A stretch of DNA of 64,000 bases from Streptomyces aidingensis. Its GTDB lineage: Bacteria; Actinomycetota; Actinomycetes; Streptomycetales; Streptomycetaceae. A program made the position numbers and the translations under genes. The stretch spans positions 603,276 through 667,275 of the forward strand of contig NZ_FOLM01000001.1 in assembly GCF_900112355.1 (NCBI RefSeq). The letters run 5' to 3'. The notes below the pieces were generated by a model that was not told the DNA's origin, ran no database searches, and worked only from the letters and a program-made list of their open reading frames with translations. Below are positions 20,188 to 28,250 of this stretch, one piece after another. How positions within the stretch are numbered: the stretch's first letter is position 1; each line of letters starts with the position of its first letter.

Positions 20188-21585
20188 TCACCGCAGCCGC
20201 TCCCAGCGGACCCGGTACCGGTCGCCGTACTCCGCCAGAAAGGCGTCGAGCTGGGACAGGGCCAGCGGCGCGGGCATCGGGCGGCGGGCGGGAAGGCGCC
20301 GCAGGGCGCGGTGATAGCGGGCGTACTGGGCGAAGTCCAGGGGGTACTTGGCGGGCTCCCCGCCGAGCCACTCGCCCCGCCTCCCGGCCCGGGCGAGCAG
20401 GCTCCGCCACTGGTCCGCGCCGGCGACGCCGACCGACTCGACACCGTGGTTGAAGAGCATCAGACAGATCTCGCCGAAGGGGCCCGCCCGGTCCAGGTAC
20501 CCGCTCGCCGCCCGCAGCGCCGGTTCGGTGTTGAACTCGGTCCACAGCGGCGTCGATCCGGTGCGCAGCGTCCACCACGGCTCCAGCACGATGAAGCTCT
20601 CGATCAGCAGCCGGTCCGCCGGGATGCCCCGCAGCCCGTACCACCACCGGTACAGATCGGCGACCAGCGGGCTGATGGCCTGCGGCTCGGGGAAGCGGAC
20701 CCGCACCACCCGGTGGCCGTGCCGCCGTGCCGTGCGCTCGATGTCGTCCAGCAGGGCGGGCTCGAATCCCCACTCCGCCTCGGGGCTGCGCCCGTCGGGC
20801 TCCGGGCCCTCCCAGCGGCGGCGGTGCGAGCCGTACCGCCGCAGATAGCCGGCCACCCGCGGGCCGCCGCGGTGGAACTCCTCCTCGGTGGCGCCGCCCA
20901 CCGCGCCGTGCTGGAACACATGGCGGTCGGCCACCCGGCGGGTGGGCCAGGTCCGCTCGCAGTCGATGACGAAGACGGTGCCGCCGCTCTCCAGCCGTTC
21001 GGCGAGGAACCGTTCGTAGTCGGGTCCCAGCCGCAGCCGCTTGACCCGGAAGTAGGCCATGGTCCGGGCCATCAGCCGGTCCTGGCTGGCGTCGTGCATA
21101 TGGTGCAGTTGCAGGTCGGGATTGGCCGCCAGCAGGGTCCGGGCGGGTTCCAGGCCGGCGCGCAGCGCCTCCGCCGGCTCGTCGGGATGGACCCGCCACC
21201 GCACCGGTACCAGGAAGGTCTGCGGCAGCCAGGGCATGCCGAGCGCGGCGCACAGATGGACCACCGCGCCGTTGGCGGAGCCGATGGCGAGTGCCGGATA
21301 GCGCCGCGGCGGGTACTGGCGGGCGGCCCAGCCGGAGAGTTCCCCGGCGTCCAGGCGGGCCAGCCTGCGCTGCGGGACGGTGCCCGCCCAGCCGGTCAGG
21401 ATGTACACGGTCTCCCGCAGCCGGCGCGGCAGCGTGTTCACCAGCGTGGCGGGGCGCTGCAGCACGGGCGGGAAGCCCAGGGCCGGGAAGTCCCGGCCGG
21501 CCAGGAAGGCGGCGGTGGCCCGCACCATCGCGGTCGCGGAGTCGAAGCCCGCCAGAAAGGCGGGGGTGCGGCTGCCGGTCCTCAT
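20188..21585 (-). CDS. Conserved protein of unknown function (465 aa)
   Basis: Not recognised. It has no signal peptide or membrane segments, so it is probably cytoplasmic. A segment YPALAIGSANGAVVHLCAAL (residues about 115-135) resembles a serine-hydrolase nucleophile elbow in the form G-S-A-N-G, so it may be a remote alpha/beta-hydrolase. Other regions are rich in Trp, Arg and His (LIESFIVLEPWWTLRTG; VFVIDCERTWPTRRVADRHVF). The start overlaps the preceding hydrolase stop as ATGA, implying coupled translation, and the next gene begins 7 nt after its stop. The three probably act in one pathway on the same lipid or ester substrate. Confidence 0.6.
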   Translation of the reverse strand: MRTGSRTPAFLAGFDSATAMVRATAAFLAGRDFPALGFPPVLQRPATLVNTLPRRLRETVYILTGWAGTVPQRRLARLDAGELSGWAARQYPPRRYPALAIGSANGAVVHLCAALGMPWLPQTFLVPVRWRVHPDEPAEALRAGLEPARTLLAANPDLQLHHMHDASQDRLMARTMAYFRVKRLRLGPDYERFLAERLESGGTVFVIDCERTWPTRRVADRHVFQHGAVGGATEEEFHRGGPRVAGYLRRYGSHRRRWEGPEPDGRSPEAEWGFEPALLDDIERTARRHGHRVVRVRFPEPQAISPLVADLYRWWYGLRGIPADRLLIESFIVLEPWWTLRTGSTPLWTEFNTEPALRAASGYLDRAGPFGEICLMLFNHGVESVGVAGADQWRSLLARAGRRGEWLGGEPAKYPLDFAQYARYHRALRRLPARRPMPAPLALSQLDAFLAEYGDRYRVRWERLR

Positions 21586-22382
21586 CGGTCCTCCTCCGCG
21601 TGCCCCAGGTGCTCCCGGAGGAACGGCCCGGCGACCGCGGCGAGCGCGGCGGGGTCCTCGTGCACCATGGCGTGCCGGGCCCCGTCCAGCTCCGCCGTCC
21701 GGCCCCGGGGCGCCAGGGCGGCGGCCCGGGACGCCCACGCCCGGGAGACAAGGGGATCGGCCGTGCCCCGTACCACCAGGACCGGGGCCGTGACCCGCGG
21801 CAGCTTGTCCTCGATGGCGTCGTGCAGCGCGTACCGCAGGGTGGGCAGCGGGCGGAGCGGTCCGGCGCGCAGGTAGTCGGCGGCCAGGATGCGGCGCAGC
21901 GGCCAGGACTGGGTGCGGGTCTCCCGCAGCCAGCCGCGCAGCAGCCCGGCGGCCGAGCGCATGCCGGGGTCGAGCGTCGGAGAGGTGAGCACCAGGGCCC
22001 GGACCGCCTCCGGGTACCGGGCCGCGAGATCGGCGGCGATCTGGCAGCCGAAGGAGTTGGCCAGCAGGCCCCCGCCCTCGGCGTCCACGGCGTGCAGCCA
22101 TCCCCGCAGGCTGTCGGCCAGCCCGGGGACGGACAGCGCGCGCCGGGGATTTCCGCTGCGCCCGAAGCCGGGCGGGTCCGGCGCGTACAGCCGGAACGGT
22201 CCGGCCAGCCGCTCGGCGGTGGGTGTCAGGTAGCGGCCGGACACCGCGAACCCGGGAACCAGCACCACCGCCGGGGCCTGCCCGGCCGCCGCCGGGGAGG
22301 CGGGCCAGCACCGGGCGGAGATGTGCACCCCGCCGCAGCTGAGCCGGAGGTGCGCGCACGGGGAGCCGGCCATGCGGTTCAC
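21582..22382 (-). CDS. Alpha/beta-fold hydrolase
   Basis: A 266-residue cytoplasmic alpha/beta hydrolase. Oxyanion strand VVLVPGFAVSGRYLTP, a Ser elbow LLANSFGCQIAADLAAR (N-S-F-G in place of the usual G-H-S-F-G), acid residue in VLVVRGTADPLVSRAWA and His in DGARHAMVHEDPA complete a plausible triad. Substrate unknown. The track start is a GTG (22382); ATG 22373 is an alternative. The 100-bp gap upstream to the TetR gene contains an AT-rich patch (22405-22435) that may be a promoter. Confidence 0.8.
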   Translation of the reverse strand: MNRMAGSPCAHLRLSCGGVHISARCWPASPAAAGQAPAVVLVPGFAVSGRYLTPTAERLAGPFRLYAPDPPGFGRSGNPRRALSVPGLADSLRGWLHAVDAEGGGLLANSFGCQIAADLAARYPEAVRALVLTSPTLDPGMRSAAGLLRGWLRETRTQSWPLRRILAADYLRAGPLRPLPTLRYALHDAIEDKLPRVTAPVLVVRGTADPLVSRAWASRAAALAPRGRTAELDGARHAMVHEDPAALAAVAGPFLREHLGHAEEDR

Positions 22383-22483
22383 CCGGTTCCGGCCGCGGAT
22401 CGCTGATTCAGCATATTGACGACATTACGCACGAAATGGGGCGCGCCGCGACAGTGAAACGGGGTGTCCCGGGCGCCCGCCGC

Positions 22484-22981
22484 TCAGGCCGCGGCGGGCG
22501 CCACGACATGCGAGAGGGCGAGCCGCAGCGCGGTCTCGCAGCGGTGCGGCAGGGCCTCGTCCGAGCTGCCGTGCGGGCCGGACAGGGTCCGGACGGCCCG
22601 GTCCCGCAGCTGTGCCAGCAGGCTGCCCGGATCGGGCGGCGGCCCCGGCACCCCGGGACAGCGGCAGCCGGTCAGCGAGGCACGCACCAGCCGGTCCCCG
22701 CGGGCCGCGATCACCATCCAGTCCGCGGCGGCGGCCAGCGCCTCCTCGTCGCTGGTGCGTTCGTCGTGCCGCAGATGCTCCTCCAGGCCGCGCAGCAGTC
22801 CGCGCACGCACTGCTCCATCAGCGCCGCGCCGAGCCCCGCCTTGTCCCCGAACTCGTTGTAGAGCGTCTGCCGGGAGACCCCGGCCGCGGCGGCCACATC
22901 GACCATCCGCACCCCTTGCCAGGGCCGGGCGTGCACGGCGGCCCGGGCGGCTTTCAGCAGCGACTCTCGCGCGGTGGGCAT
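22484..22981 (-). CDS. TetR-family regulator
   Basis: A short TetR protein of 165 residues. HTH: ESLLKAARAAVHARPWQGVRMVDVAAAAGVSRQTLYNEFGDKAGLGAAL. The ligand-binding part is small. ATG 22981 is preceded by GGAGG at 5 nt on the minus strand; the open frame runs further upstream but without family-like sequence. It lies in the same direction as, and 100 bp before, the three-gene hydrolase operon and is its likely regulator. Confidence 0.82.
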   Translation of the reverse strand: MPTARESLLKAARAAVHARPWQGVRMVDVAAAAGVSRQTLYNEFGDKAGLGAALMEQCVRGLLRGLEEHLRHDERTSDEEALAAAADWMVIAARGDRLVRASLTGCRCPGVPGPPPDPGSLLAQLRDRAVRTLSGPHGSSDEALPHRCETALRLALSHVVAPAAA

Positions 22982-23192
22982 CGGCGCCTCCGTCGGCGGC
23001 ACAGCGGCTATGGCAGCGGCAATGGCCTGGTGAGGCACAGAATTGACGCGGTGCGGAAGGGTGTCAAGACGCCCTGCGGAGCCCTGCCGGGCCGTCCCGC
23101 CCGCCGCACCCGCCCCGGGCGCCCCGCCGCCCTGCCGGGCGGGTCCGGACGGCTGTGGTTGCCCCGGCCGGCCGGCGGCTACTGTGGCGGGC

Positions 23193-23987
23193 ATGCCGGA
23201 CTACCACGATGATCTGCGCCTCGCCCATGTGCTGGCGGACGCCGCCGACGCCGCCACCATGGAGCGGTTCCGGGCGCTCGACCTGAAGGTCGAGACCAAG
23301 CCGGACATGACCCCGGTCAGCGAGGCGGACAAGGCCGCCGAGGAACTGATCCGCTCCTCGCTGGCCCGGGCCCGGCCCCGGGACGCGGTGCTCGGCGAGG
23401 AGTACGGCAGCGAGGGCCGGGGGCCGCGCCGGTGGATCATCGACCCGATCGACGGCACCAAGAACTATGTGCGCGGCGTCCCGGTGTGGGCCACTCTGAT
23501 CGCGCTGATGGAGCGCGGGCCGGGCGGCGACCGGCCGGTGGTGGGGGTGGTGTCCGCGCCCGCGCTGGGCCGGCGCTGGTGGGCGGCGCTGGGCTCGGGC
23601 GCGTACAGCGGACGCAGCCTGTCCTCGGCCACCCGGCTGCGGGTGTCCGGGGTGTCCCGGCTGGCGGACGCCTCCTTCGCGTACTCCTCGCTGACCGGCT
23701 GGGAGGAGCGCGGCCGGCTGCCGGACTTTCTGCGGCTGACCCGGGAGGTGTGGCGCACCCGCGCCTACGGCGACTTCTGGCCGTACATGATGGTCGCCGA
23801 GGGTTCGGTGGACATCTGCGCCGAGCCGGAGCTGTCCATGTGGGACATGGCGGCGAACGCGGTCATCGTCCAGGAGGCGGGCGGCCGGTTCACCGGCCTG
23901 GACGGCCGGGAGGGTGTGCACGGCGGCAATGCCGCGGCGTCCAACGGTCTGCTCCATGCCGACCTGCTGGGCCATCTGGGCGACTGA
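23193..23987 (+). CDS. hisN: Histidinol-phosphatase, inositol monophosphatase fold
   Basis: Mg-dependent phosphatase of 264 residues, probably removing phosphate from L-histidinol phosphate in histidine synthesis. Motifs: DMTPVSEADKAAEELIRSSL, GEEYGSEG, the metal site WIIDPIDGTKNYVRGVPVWA, and ELSMWDMAANAVIVQEAGGRFT near the C-terminus. The alternative is a general inositol-phosphatase-like enzyme. ATG 23193 is preceded by TACTGT (23180-23185) at 7 nt, so a leaderless start; the frame is open further upstream without family sequence. A compact hairpin (24037-24054) lies downstream. Confidence 0.88.
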   Translation: MPDYHDDLRLAHVLADAADAATMERFRALDLKVETKPDMTPVSEADKAAEELIRSSLARARPRDAVLGEEYGSEGRGPRRWIIDPIDGTKNYVRGVPVWATLIALMERGPGGDRPVVGVVSAPALGRRWWAALGSGAYSGRSLSSATRLRVSGVSRLADASFAYSSLTGWEERGRLPDFLRLTREVWRTRAYGDFWPYMMVAEGSVDICAEPELSMWDMAANAVIVQEAGGRFTGLDGREGVHGGNAAASNGLLHADLLGHLGD

Positions 23988-24036
23988 GCACCCCGCGCGG
24001 CCCCGCTCCGCCGGGAGGCTGCGCGGGTGGTGCGGG

Positions 24037-24054
24037 CGGGGCGGGCGCGCCCCG
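24037..24054 (+). terminator. Possible terminator after hisN
   Basis: CGGGGCG (24037-24043) and CGCCCCG (24048-24054) with a 4-nt loop. Short but very GC-rich. Confidence 0.5.
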
Positions 24055-24192
24055 AATTCGTCGCGGCTGCCGCCCGCCGCACTCTTGTTGGCGGCGCATG
24101 CACGTGTGAGCATGAGTATCCCCCCGCTTGTGACTTTGTGAATGCTTTCTCCAGCCCCCGGGAGGCGGCATTCACCAGGAGGTGGTCACCCC

Positions 24193-24591
24193 GTGCTTGT
24201 CCGCGACGCCATGAGCACCATCGTTCTCACCATCGGCCCCGACCACACGCTGCGTCAGGCCGCCCGGCTGATGTCCGGCCGCAAGGTCGGCGCGGCCGTG
24301 GTGCACGACCCCGACACCGCCGGAATCGGCATCATCACGGAACGGGACATCCTGCGCTCGGTGGGCGCCGGCCAGGACCCGGACCGCGAGCGGGCCGGCG
24401 CCCACACCACCACCGATGTGGTGTTCGCCGCGCCCACCTGGACCCTGGCCGATGCCGCCGCGGCGATGACCGCCGGCGGCTTCCGCCACCTGATCGTGCT
24501 GGACGACAAGGCCCCCGCCGGACCGGTGGGCATCGTCTCGGTGCGCGACATCATCAGTTGCTGGACCCCCGTACTCAGCACCGTGGGCTGA
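24193..24591 (+). CDS. CBS-domain pair protein
   Basis: A 132-residue protein made of two CBS domains (about residues 1-62 and 68-130), a unit that binds adenine nucleotides. Typical sequence: VLVRDAMSTIVLTIGPDHTLRQAARLMSGRKVGAAVV, then GIITERDILRSV, and second copy WTLADAAAAMTAGGFRHLIVLD with GIVSVRDIISCW. No effector domain, so a sensory or regulatory role is likely; the partner is unknown. AGGAGG at 24177-24182 lies 10 nt before GTG 24193, which decides the start. Confidence 0.88.
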   Translation: MLVRDAMSTIVLTIGPDHTLRQAARLMSGRKVGAAVVHDPDTAGIGIITERDILRSVGAGQDPDRERAGAHTTTDVVFAAPTWTLADAAAAMTAGGFRHLIVLDDKAPAGPVGIVSVRDIISCWTPVLSTVG

Positions 24592-24610
24592 ACCCCCGCA
24601 GCGGCGCACG

Positions 24611-24657
24611 GGCCGGGCCCGGCCGGATCCGTGATCCGGATCCGGCCGGGCCCGGCC
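24611..24657. terminator. Very strong bidirectional terminator (20-bp stem)
   Basis: Perfect 20-bp inverted repeat: left arm 24611-24630, right arm 24638-24657, loop GTGATCC. It lies between the convergent CBS and catalase genes. Confidence 0.9.
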
Positions 24658-24705
24658 GCGGGTGAATCCCCGGTCGGCGGCGCCCCGCGGCAGCCGGCCG
24701 GCCGG

Positions 24706-26169
24706 TCAGCCGCGCAGGGCCTGGACCGCGGCCTCCAGCCGCTTGCCGTAGTTCTCGTCGGCCCGGCGGAAGTTGGCGATCGCCCGGTCGATGATGTCCT
24801 CCCGGGAGACCTGGGAGAGCGAGCCGGCCAGGTTCTCGATCAGGCGCTCCTTCTCCTCCTCCGGCATCAGCCGGTAGAGCATGCCCGCCTGGACGAAGTC
24901 GTCGTCCTCGGCGTGCGCCGGTGCGGCGTGCGTCCCGGTCACCCCGCCGACCTCGGTGCCCGTCCACAGCGCCGCGCCGGTCTGGAAGGGGCCGCCGAAG
25001 CTGTTGGGCTCGTAGTTCTTCGCGCCGCGGTGCCGGCCGTCGTACAGCAGGCCGTCCCGGCCGTGGCTGCGCGCCTCGGTGGCGTGCGGGCGGTTCACCG
25101 GGAGCTGGTCGGCGTTGACGCCGACCCGGTAGCGGTGGGCGTCGCCGTAGGCGAACAGCCGGCCCTGGAGCATCTTGTCCGGGGACGGGCCGATGCCCGG
25201 CACCAGGTGGTGCGGGGAGAAGACGGACTGCTCCACCTCGGCGAAGATGTTCTCCGGATTGCGGTTCAGCTCCAGCCGCCCGATGGTGATCCGCGGATAG
25301 TCCTCGTTCGGCCAGACCTTGGTCAGGTCGAACGGGTTGAAGCGGTAGCCGGCCGCCTCGGCGACGGGCATGAGCTGCACCTGCACCGTCCAGACCGGGT
25401 ACTCGCCGCGCTCGATCGCCTCGCGCAGATCCCGCTGGTGGCTGTCGGGGTCCTTGCCCGCCAGCGCGTCCGCCTCCGCCTGGGTCAGGTTCCTGATGCC
25501 CTGCTCGGTCTTGAAGTGGTACTTGACCCAGAACGCCTCGCCCTCGGCGTTGGTCCACTGGAAGGTGTGCGAGCCGAAGCCGTCCATGTGGCGGTAGCTC
25601 GCCGGGATGCCGCGGTCGCCGAACAGCCAGGTCACCTGGTGGGTGGACTCCGGGCTCAGGCTCCAGAAGTCCCAGACGTTGTCCGGCTCCTGGGAGCCGG
25701 TGTACGGGTCCCGCTTCTGGGTGTGGATGAAGTCGGGGAACTTCAGCGGGTCCTTGATGAAGAACACCGGGGTGTTGTTGCCGACGAGGTCGTAGTTGCC
25801 CTCCTCGGTGTAGAACTTCACCGCGAAGCCGCGCGGGTCGCGGACCGCGTCGGCCGCGCCGAGGCTGCCGGCCACGGTGGAGAAGCGCAGGAAGACCTCG
25901 GTCTCCTTGCCGATCCCGGACAGGAACTTCGCCCGCGTGTACCTGGTCACATCGGCGGTGACGGTGAAGGTGCCGTAGGCGCCGGCGCCGCGCGCGTGCA
26001 CCACCCGCTCCGGGATGCGTTCCCGGTTGAAGTGGGCCAGCTTCTCGATCAGCAACTGGTCCTGGATCAGGACCGGGCCGCCGGCGCCGGCGGTCTGGCT
26101 GTTCTGGTTGTCCGCGACCGGGGCACCGGCCTCCGTGGTCAGCGGCCCCGCTGTGAACTGGTCGGTCAT
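24706..26169 (-). CDS. katA: Monofunctional haem catalase
   Basis: Converts hydrogen peroxide to water and oxygen; 487 residues, small-subunit class. The active-site region is [20 protein letters not shown] with the essential His; distal Asn in [12 protein letters not shown]; proximal haem Tyr in [17 protein letters not shown] 26169 ([10 protein letters not shown]) fits the family start. The frame is open further upstream, but that extension runs over the operator at 26270-26284 and is not coding. It is divergent from a Fur-family gene, the usual CatR/PerR arrangement, so peroxide-induced expression is likely. Confidence 0.95.
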   Translation of the reverse strand: MTDQFTAGPLTTEAGAPVADNQNSQTAGAGGPVLIQDQLLIEKLAHFNRERIPERVVHARGAGAYGTFTVTADVTRYTRAKFLSGIGKETEVFLRFSTVAGSLGAADAVRDPRGFAVKFYTEEGNYDLVGNNTPVFFIKDPLKFPDFIHTQKRDPYTGSQEPDNVWDFWSLSPESTHQVTWLFGDRGIPASYRHMDGFGSHTFQWTNAEGEAFWVKYHFKTEQGIRNLTQAEADALAGKDPDSHQRDLREAIERGEYPVWTVQVQLMPVAEAAGYRFNPFDLTKVWPNEDYPRITIGRLELNRNPENIFAEVEQSVFSPHHLVPGIGPSPDKMLQGRLFAYGDAHRYRVGVNADQLPVNRPHATEARSHGRDGLLYDGRHRGAKNYEPNSFGGPFQTGAALWTGTEVGGVTGTHAAPAHAEDDDFVQAGMLYRLMPEEEKERLIENLAGSLSQVSREDIIDRAIANFRRADENYGKRLEAAVQALRG

Positions 26170-26269
26170 CTGCCTGTACGCCCTTCGGGTCTGTGCTCGT
26201 CGGCTGCCGGCCGGCGCGGTGCACCGCTGTGGTGCGGGGCCCTCGGCCGTGGCCGAAGCCGATCCTATA

Positions 26270-26284
26270 TTGGACATTGTCCAA
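26270..26284. promoter_or_regulatory. Palindromic operator between katA and the Fur-family gene
   Basis: Perfect 7-1-7 palindrome TTGGACA-T-TGTCCAA, in an AT-rich part of the divergent promoter. Form and place fit a PerR/CatR-type box, repressing both genes until peroxide oxidises the regulator. Binding is inferred. Confidence 0.75.
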
Positions 26285-26365
26285 GTCAAGAATCATCAGA
26301 GTTCTGAATATGATCGAGAACTGCATCACATCGATCCGAACAGGGGCTCGGTTAGAGTGGTGGCC

Positions 26366-26782
26366 ATGAGTGACTTGCTGGAGCGACTCCGCGCCCGCGG
26401 CTGGCGGCTCACCGCCCAGCGGCGGGTCATCGCCGAGGTGCTGGCCGGCGAGCATGTGCACTACACGGCGGACGAGGTGCACGCGCTCGCCGCCGGCCGG
26501 CTGCCCGAGATCTCCCGGGCCTCGGTCTACAACACCCTGGGCGAGCTGGTGGCGCTCGGTGAGGTGCGGGAGGTCACCACCGACGGCCGGGCCAAGCGGT
26601 ACGACCCCAATGTGGCCGAGAGCCACCAGCATCTGGTGTGCTCGGGCTGCGGCGCGATCCGGGACGTGCGGCTGAGCGGCGATCCGCTGGCCGTGCTGCC
26701 CGAGGAGGAGCGCTACGGCTTCACCGTCTCGGAGGTGGCGGTCACCTACTACGGCCGCTGCCCGGACTGCGCCGCCGCCTGA
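26366..26782 (+). CDS. catR: Fur-family peroxide-type regulator
   Basis: A 138-residue Fur/PerR homologue. Winged helix: LTAQRRVIAEVLAGEHVHYTADEVHALAA...ISRASVYNTLGELVALG. Metal sites: ESHQHLVCSGCGAIRDV (His and a CxxC) and the C-terminal YYGRCPDCAAA (a second CxxC), giving the structural zinc site. In this family a nearby His oxidises with peroxide. It probably represses katA and itself. TAGAGT (26353-26358) is exactly 7 nt before ATG 26366, so the mRNA is probably leaderless. Confidence 0.9.
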   Translation: MSDLLERLRARGWRLTAQRRVIAEVLAGEHVHYTADEVHALAAGRLPEISRASVYNTLGELVALGEVREVTTDGRAKRYDPNVAESHQHLVCSGCGAIRDVRLSGDPLAVLPEEERYGFTVSEVAVTYYGRCPDCAAA

Positions 26783-26813
26783 GCCGGGCGCCGCCGCGCT
26801 CCGGGAAACCGAT

Positions 26814-26843
26814 TTGGCGCCGGCCGAGGCGGCGGGTTAGGCT
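26814..26843 (+). promoter_or_regulatory. Promoter of tRNA-fMet
   Basis: TTGGCG (26814-26819) and TAGGCT (26838-26843), spacer 18 bp, 14 bp before the tRNA 5' end. Matches a vegetative sigma (HrdB-type) promoter. Confidence 0.65.
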
Positions 26844-26856
26844 GGAGTCACAACGA

Positions 26857-26930
26857 CGCGGGGTGGAGCAGCTCGGTAGCTCGCTGGGCTCATAACCCAG
26901 AGGTCGCAGGTTCAAATCCTGTCCCCGCTA
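26857..26930 (+). tRNA. Initiator tRNA-fMet (CAT)
   Basis: Anticodon CAT at 26891-26893 in loop CTCATAA. The anticodon stem CTGGG/CCCAG gives the three G:C pairs typical of initiators. The first acceptor position is a mismatch (C1 against T72), another initiator feature. T-arm GTTCAAATC. Discriminator A at 26930; CCA not encoded. Confidence 0.95.
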
Positions 26931-26938
26931 CTGAAGAC

Positions 26939-26971
26939 GAGGGCCCGGATCCCACAGGGATCCGGGCCCTC
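26939..26971 (+). terminator. Terminator of tRNA-fMet
   Basis: Perfect 14-bp inverted repeat GAGGGCCCGGATCC / GGATCCGGGCCCTC with loop CACAG, 8 nt after the tRNA. Confidence 0.9.
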
Positions 26972-27008
26972 GTGCTTGTGCTGGTAGTGACCGGGGAGTA
27001 GCCTCTCG

Positions 27009-27024
27009 CTGAGCAAGCGCTTAG
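27009..27024. promoter_or_regulatory. Imperfect palindrome before the acyl-CoA dehydrogenase gene
   Basis: CTGAGCAAGCGCTTAG: half-sites CTGAGC and GCTTAG around AAGC, with a perfect core AAGCGCTT. Lies 18 bp upstream of the start codon. It looks like a TetR-type operator. Confidence 0.5.
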
Positions 27025-27042
27025 ATATGAGGGAGGCCCGCA

Positions 27043-28200
27043 GTGCGCCGTAAGGTGTTCAACGAGGACCACGAGGCGTTCCGGCAGATGTTCCGGGAGT
27101 TCGTCGCCACCGAGGTGGTGCCGGTCTACGGCGAGTGGGAGGCCGCCGGCCGGGTCCCCCGCGAGTTCTACAAGAAGCTGGGCGAGCTGGGCATCTTCGG
27201 CATCGAGGTTCCCGAGGAGTACGGCGGCGCCGGGCAGAAGTCCTACAAGTACCAGGCCGTGCTCACCGAGGAGCTCAGCCTGGCCGGAGTCAGCTTCGGC
27301 GGCTCCTCCGTGCACGTCGGCCTGTGCCTGCCCTATCTGATGGCCTACTGCACCGAGGAGCAGAAGCGCCGCTGGCTGCCGCCCTTTGTCACCGGCGACA
27401 TGATGTTCGCCATCGCCATGACCGAACCGGGCACCGGTTCCGACCTGGCCGGCATGCAGACCACGGCCAAGCTGTCGGCGGACGGCACCCACTATGTGCT
27501 CAACGGCGCCAAGACCTTCATCACCGGCGGGGTGCAGGCCGACCGGGTGCTGGTCTGCGCCCGCACCTCCCCGCCCGACCCGGCCGACCGGCGCGGCGGC
27601 ATCACCATCCTGGCGGTGGACACGGCCAGCGAGGGCTACTCGGTGGGCCGCAAGCTGGACAAGATGGGCCTGCTCGCCTCGGACACCGGCGAGCTGTTCT
27701 TCTCCGATGTCAAGGTGCCGGTGACGGACCGGCTCGGCGAGGAGGGCCGGGCGTTCGAGTACCTCACCCACAACCTGCCGCAGGAGCGGCTGGGCATCGC
27801 CATGTACGCCTATGCCCAGGCGCTGGCCGCGGTCTCCTTCGCCCGCGACTACGTCAGGCAGCGGATCGTCTTCGGCCGGCCGGTGGCCGCCTTCCAGAAC
27901 ACCAAGTTCGTGCTGGCCGACTGCCAGACGGATGTGATCGCCATGCAGTCGCTGATCGACAAGGCGCTGGACGCGCACGACGAGAAGGACCTGACCGCGT
28001 CCGACGCCGCCGCCGTCAAGCTGTTCTGCACCGAGCGCTCGGCAGTGGTCATCGACAAGTGCCTCCAGCTGCACGGCGGCTACGGCTATATGCGGGAGTA
28101 CCCGATATCCCGGCTGTACGTGGACAACCGGGTGACCCGGATCTACGGCGGCACCAGCGAGGTCATGCGCTCCATCGTCTCCAAGTCGATGGACCTGTGA
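27043..28200 (+). CDS. Acyl-CoA dehydrogenase
   Basis: FAD enzyme of 385 residues oxidising an acyl-CoA of unknown chain type. Motifs: FAIAMTEPGTGSDLAGMQTTA, YVLNGAKTFITGGVQAD, RIVFGRPVAAFQNTKFVLADCQ, LQLHGGYGYMREYPISRLYVDNRVTRIYGGTSEVMRSIVSKSM. The residues differ enough from acdH (6382-7542) that they are not recent copies. GTG 27043 is preceded by GGGAGG at 6 nt. It lies 49 bp before the thioesterase gene, with which it probably shares a pathway, although the thioesterase has its own promoter-like element. Confidence 0.9.
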   Translation: MRRKVFNEDHEAFRQMFREFVATEVVPVYGEWEAAGRVPREFYKKLGELGIFGIEVPEEYGGAGQKSYKYQAVLTEELSLAGVSFGGSSVHVGLCLPYLMAYCTEEQKRRWLPPFVTGDMMFAIAMTEPGTGSDLAGMQTTAKLSADGTHYVLNGAKTFITGGVQADRVLVCARTSPPDPADRRGGITILAVDTASEGYSVGRKLDKMGLLASDTGELFFSDVKVPVTDRLGEEGRAFEYLTHNLPQERLGIAMYAYAQALAAVSFARDYVRQRIVFGRPVAAFQNTKFVLADCQTDVIAMQSLIDKALDAHDEKDLTASDAAAVKLFCTERSAVVIDKCLQLHGGYGYMREYPISRLYVDNRVTRIYGGTSEVMRSIVSKSMDL

Positions 28201-28236
28201 GCCGGACCTGTGAGCCGCGGCTCCGCGGCCATCGGG

Positions 28237-28250
28237 TAGAACTTGTTCTA
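28237..28250. promoter_or_regulatory. KstR-like palindrome on the thioesterase start
   Basis: Perfect 6-2-6 palindrome TAGAAC-TT-GTTCTA ending on the A of the start codon. TAGAAC is also placed as a -10 box 7 nt before ATG 28250. It fits the TNNAACNNGTTNNA motif known for the TetR-family lipid regulator KstR. Confidence 0.65.
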
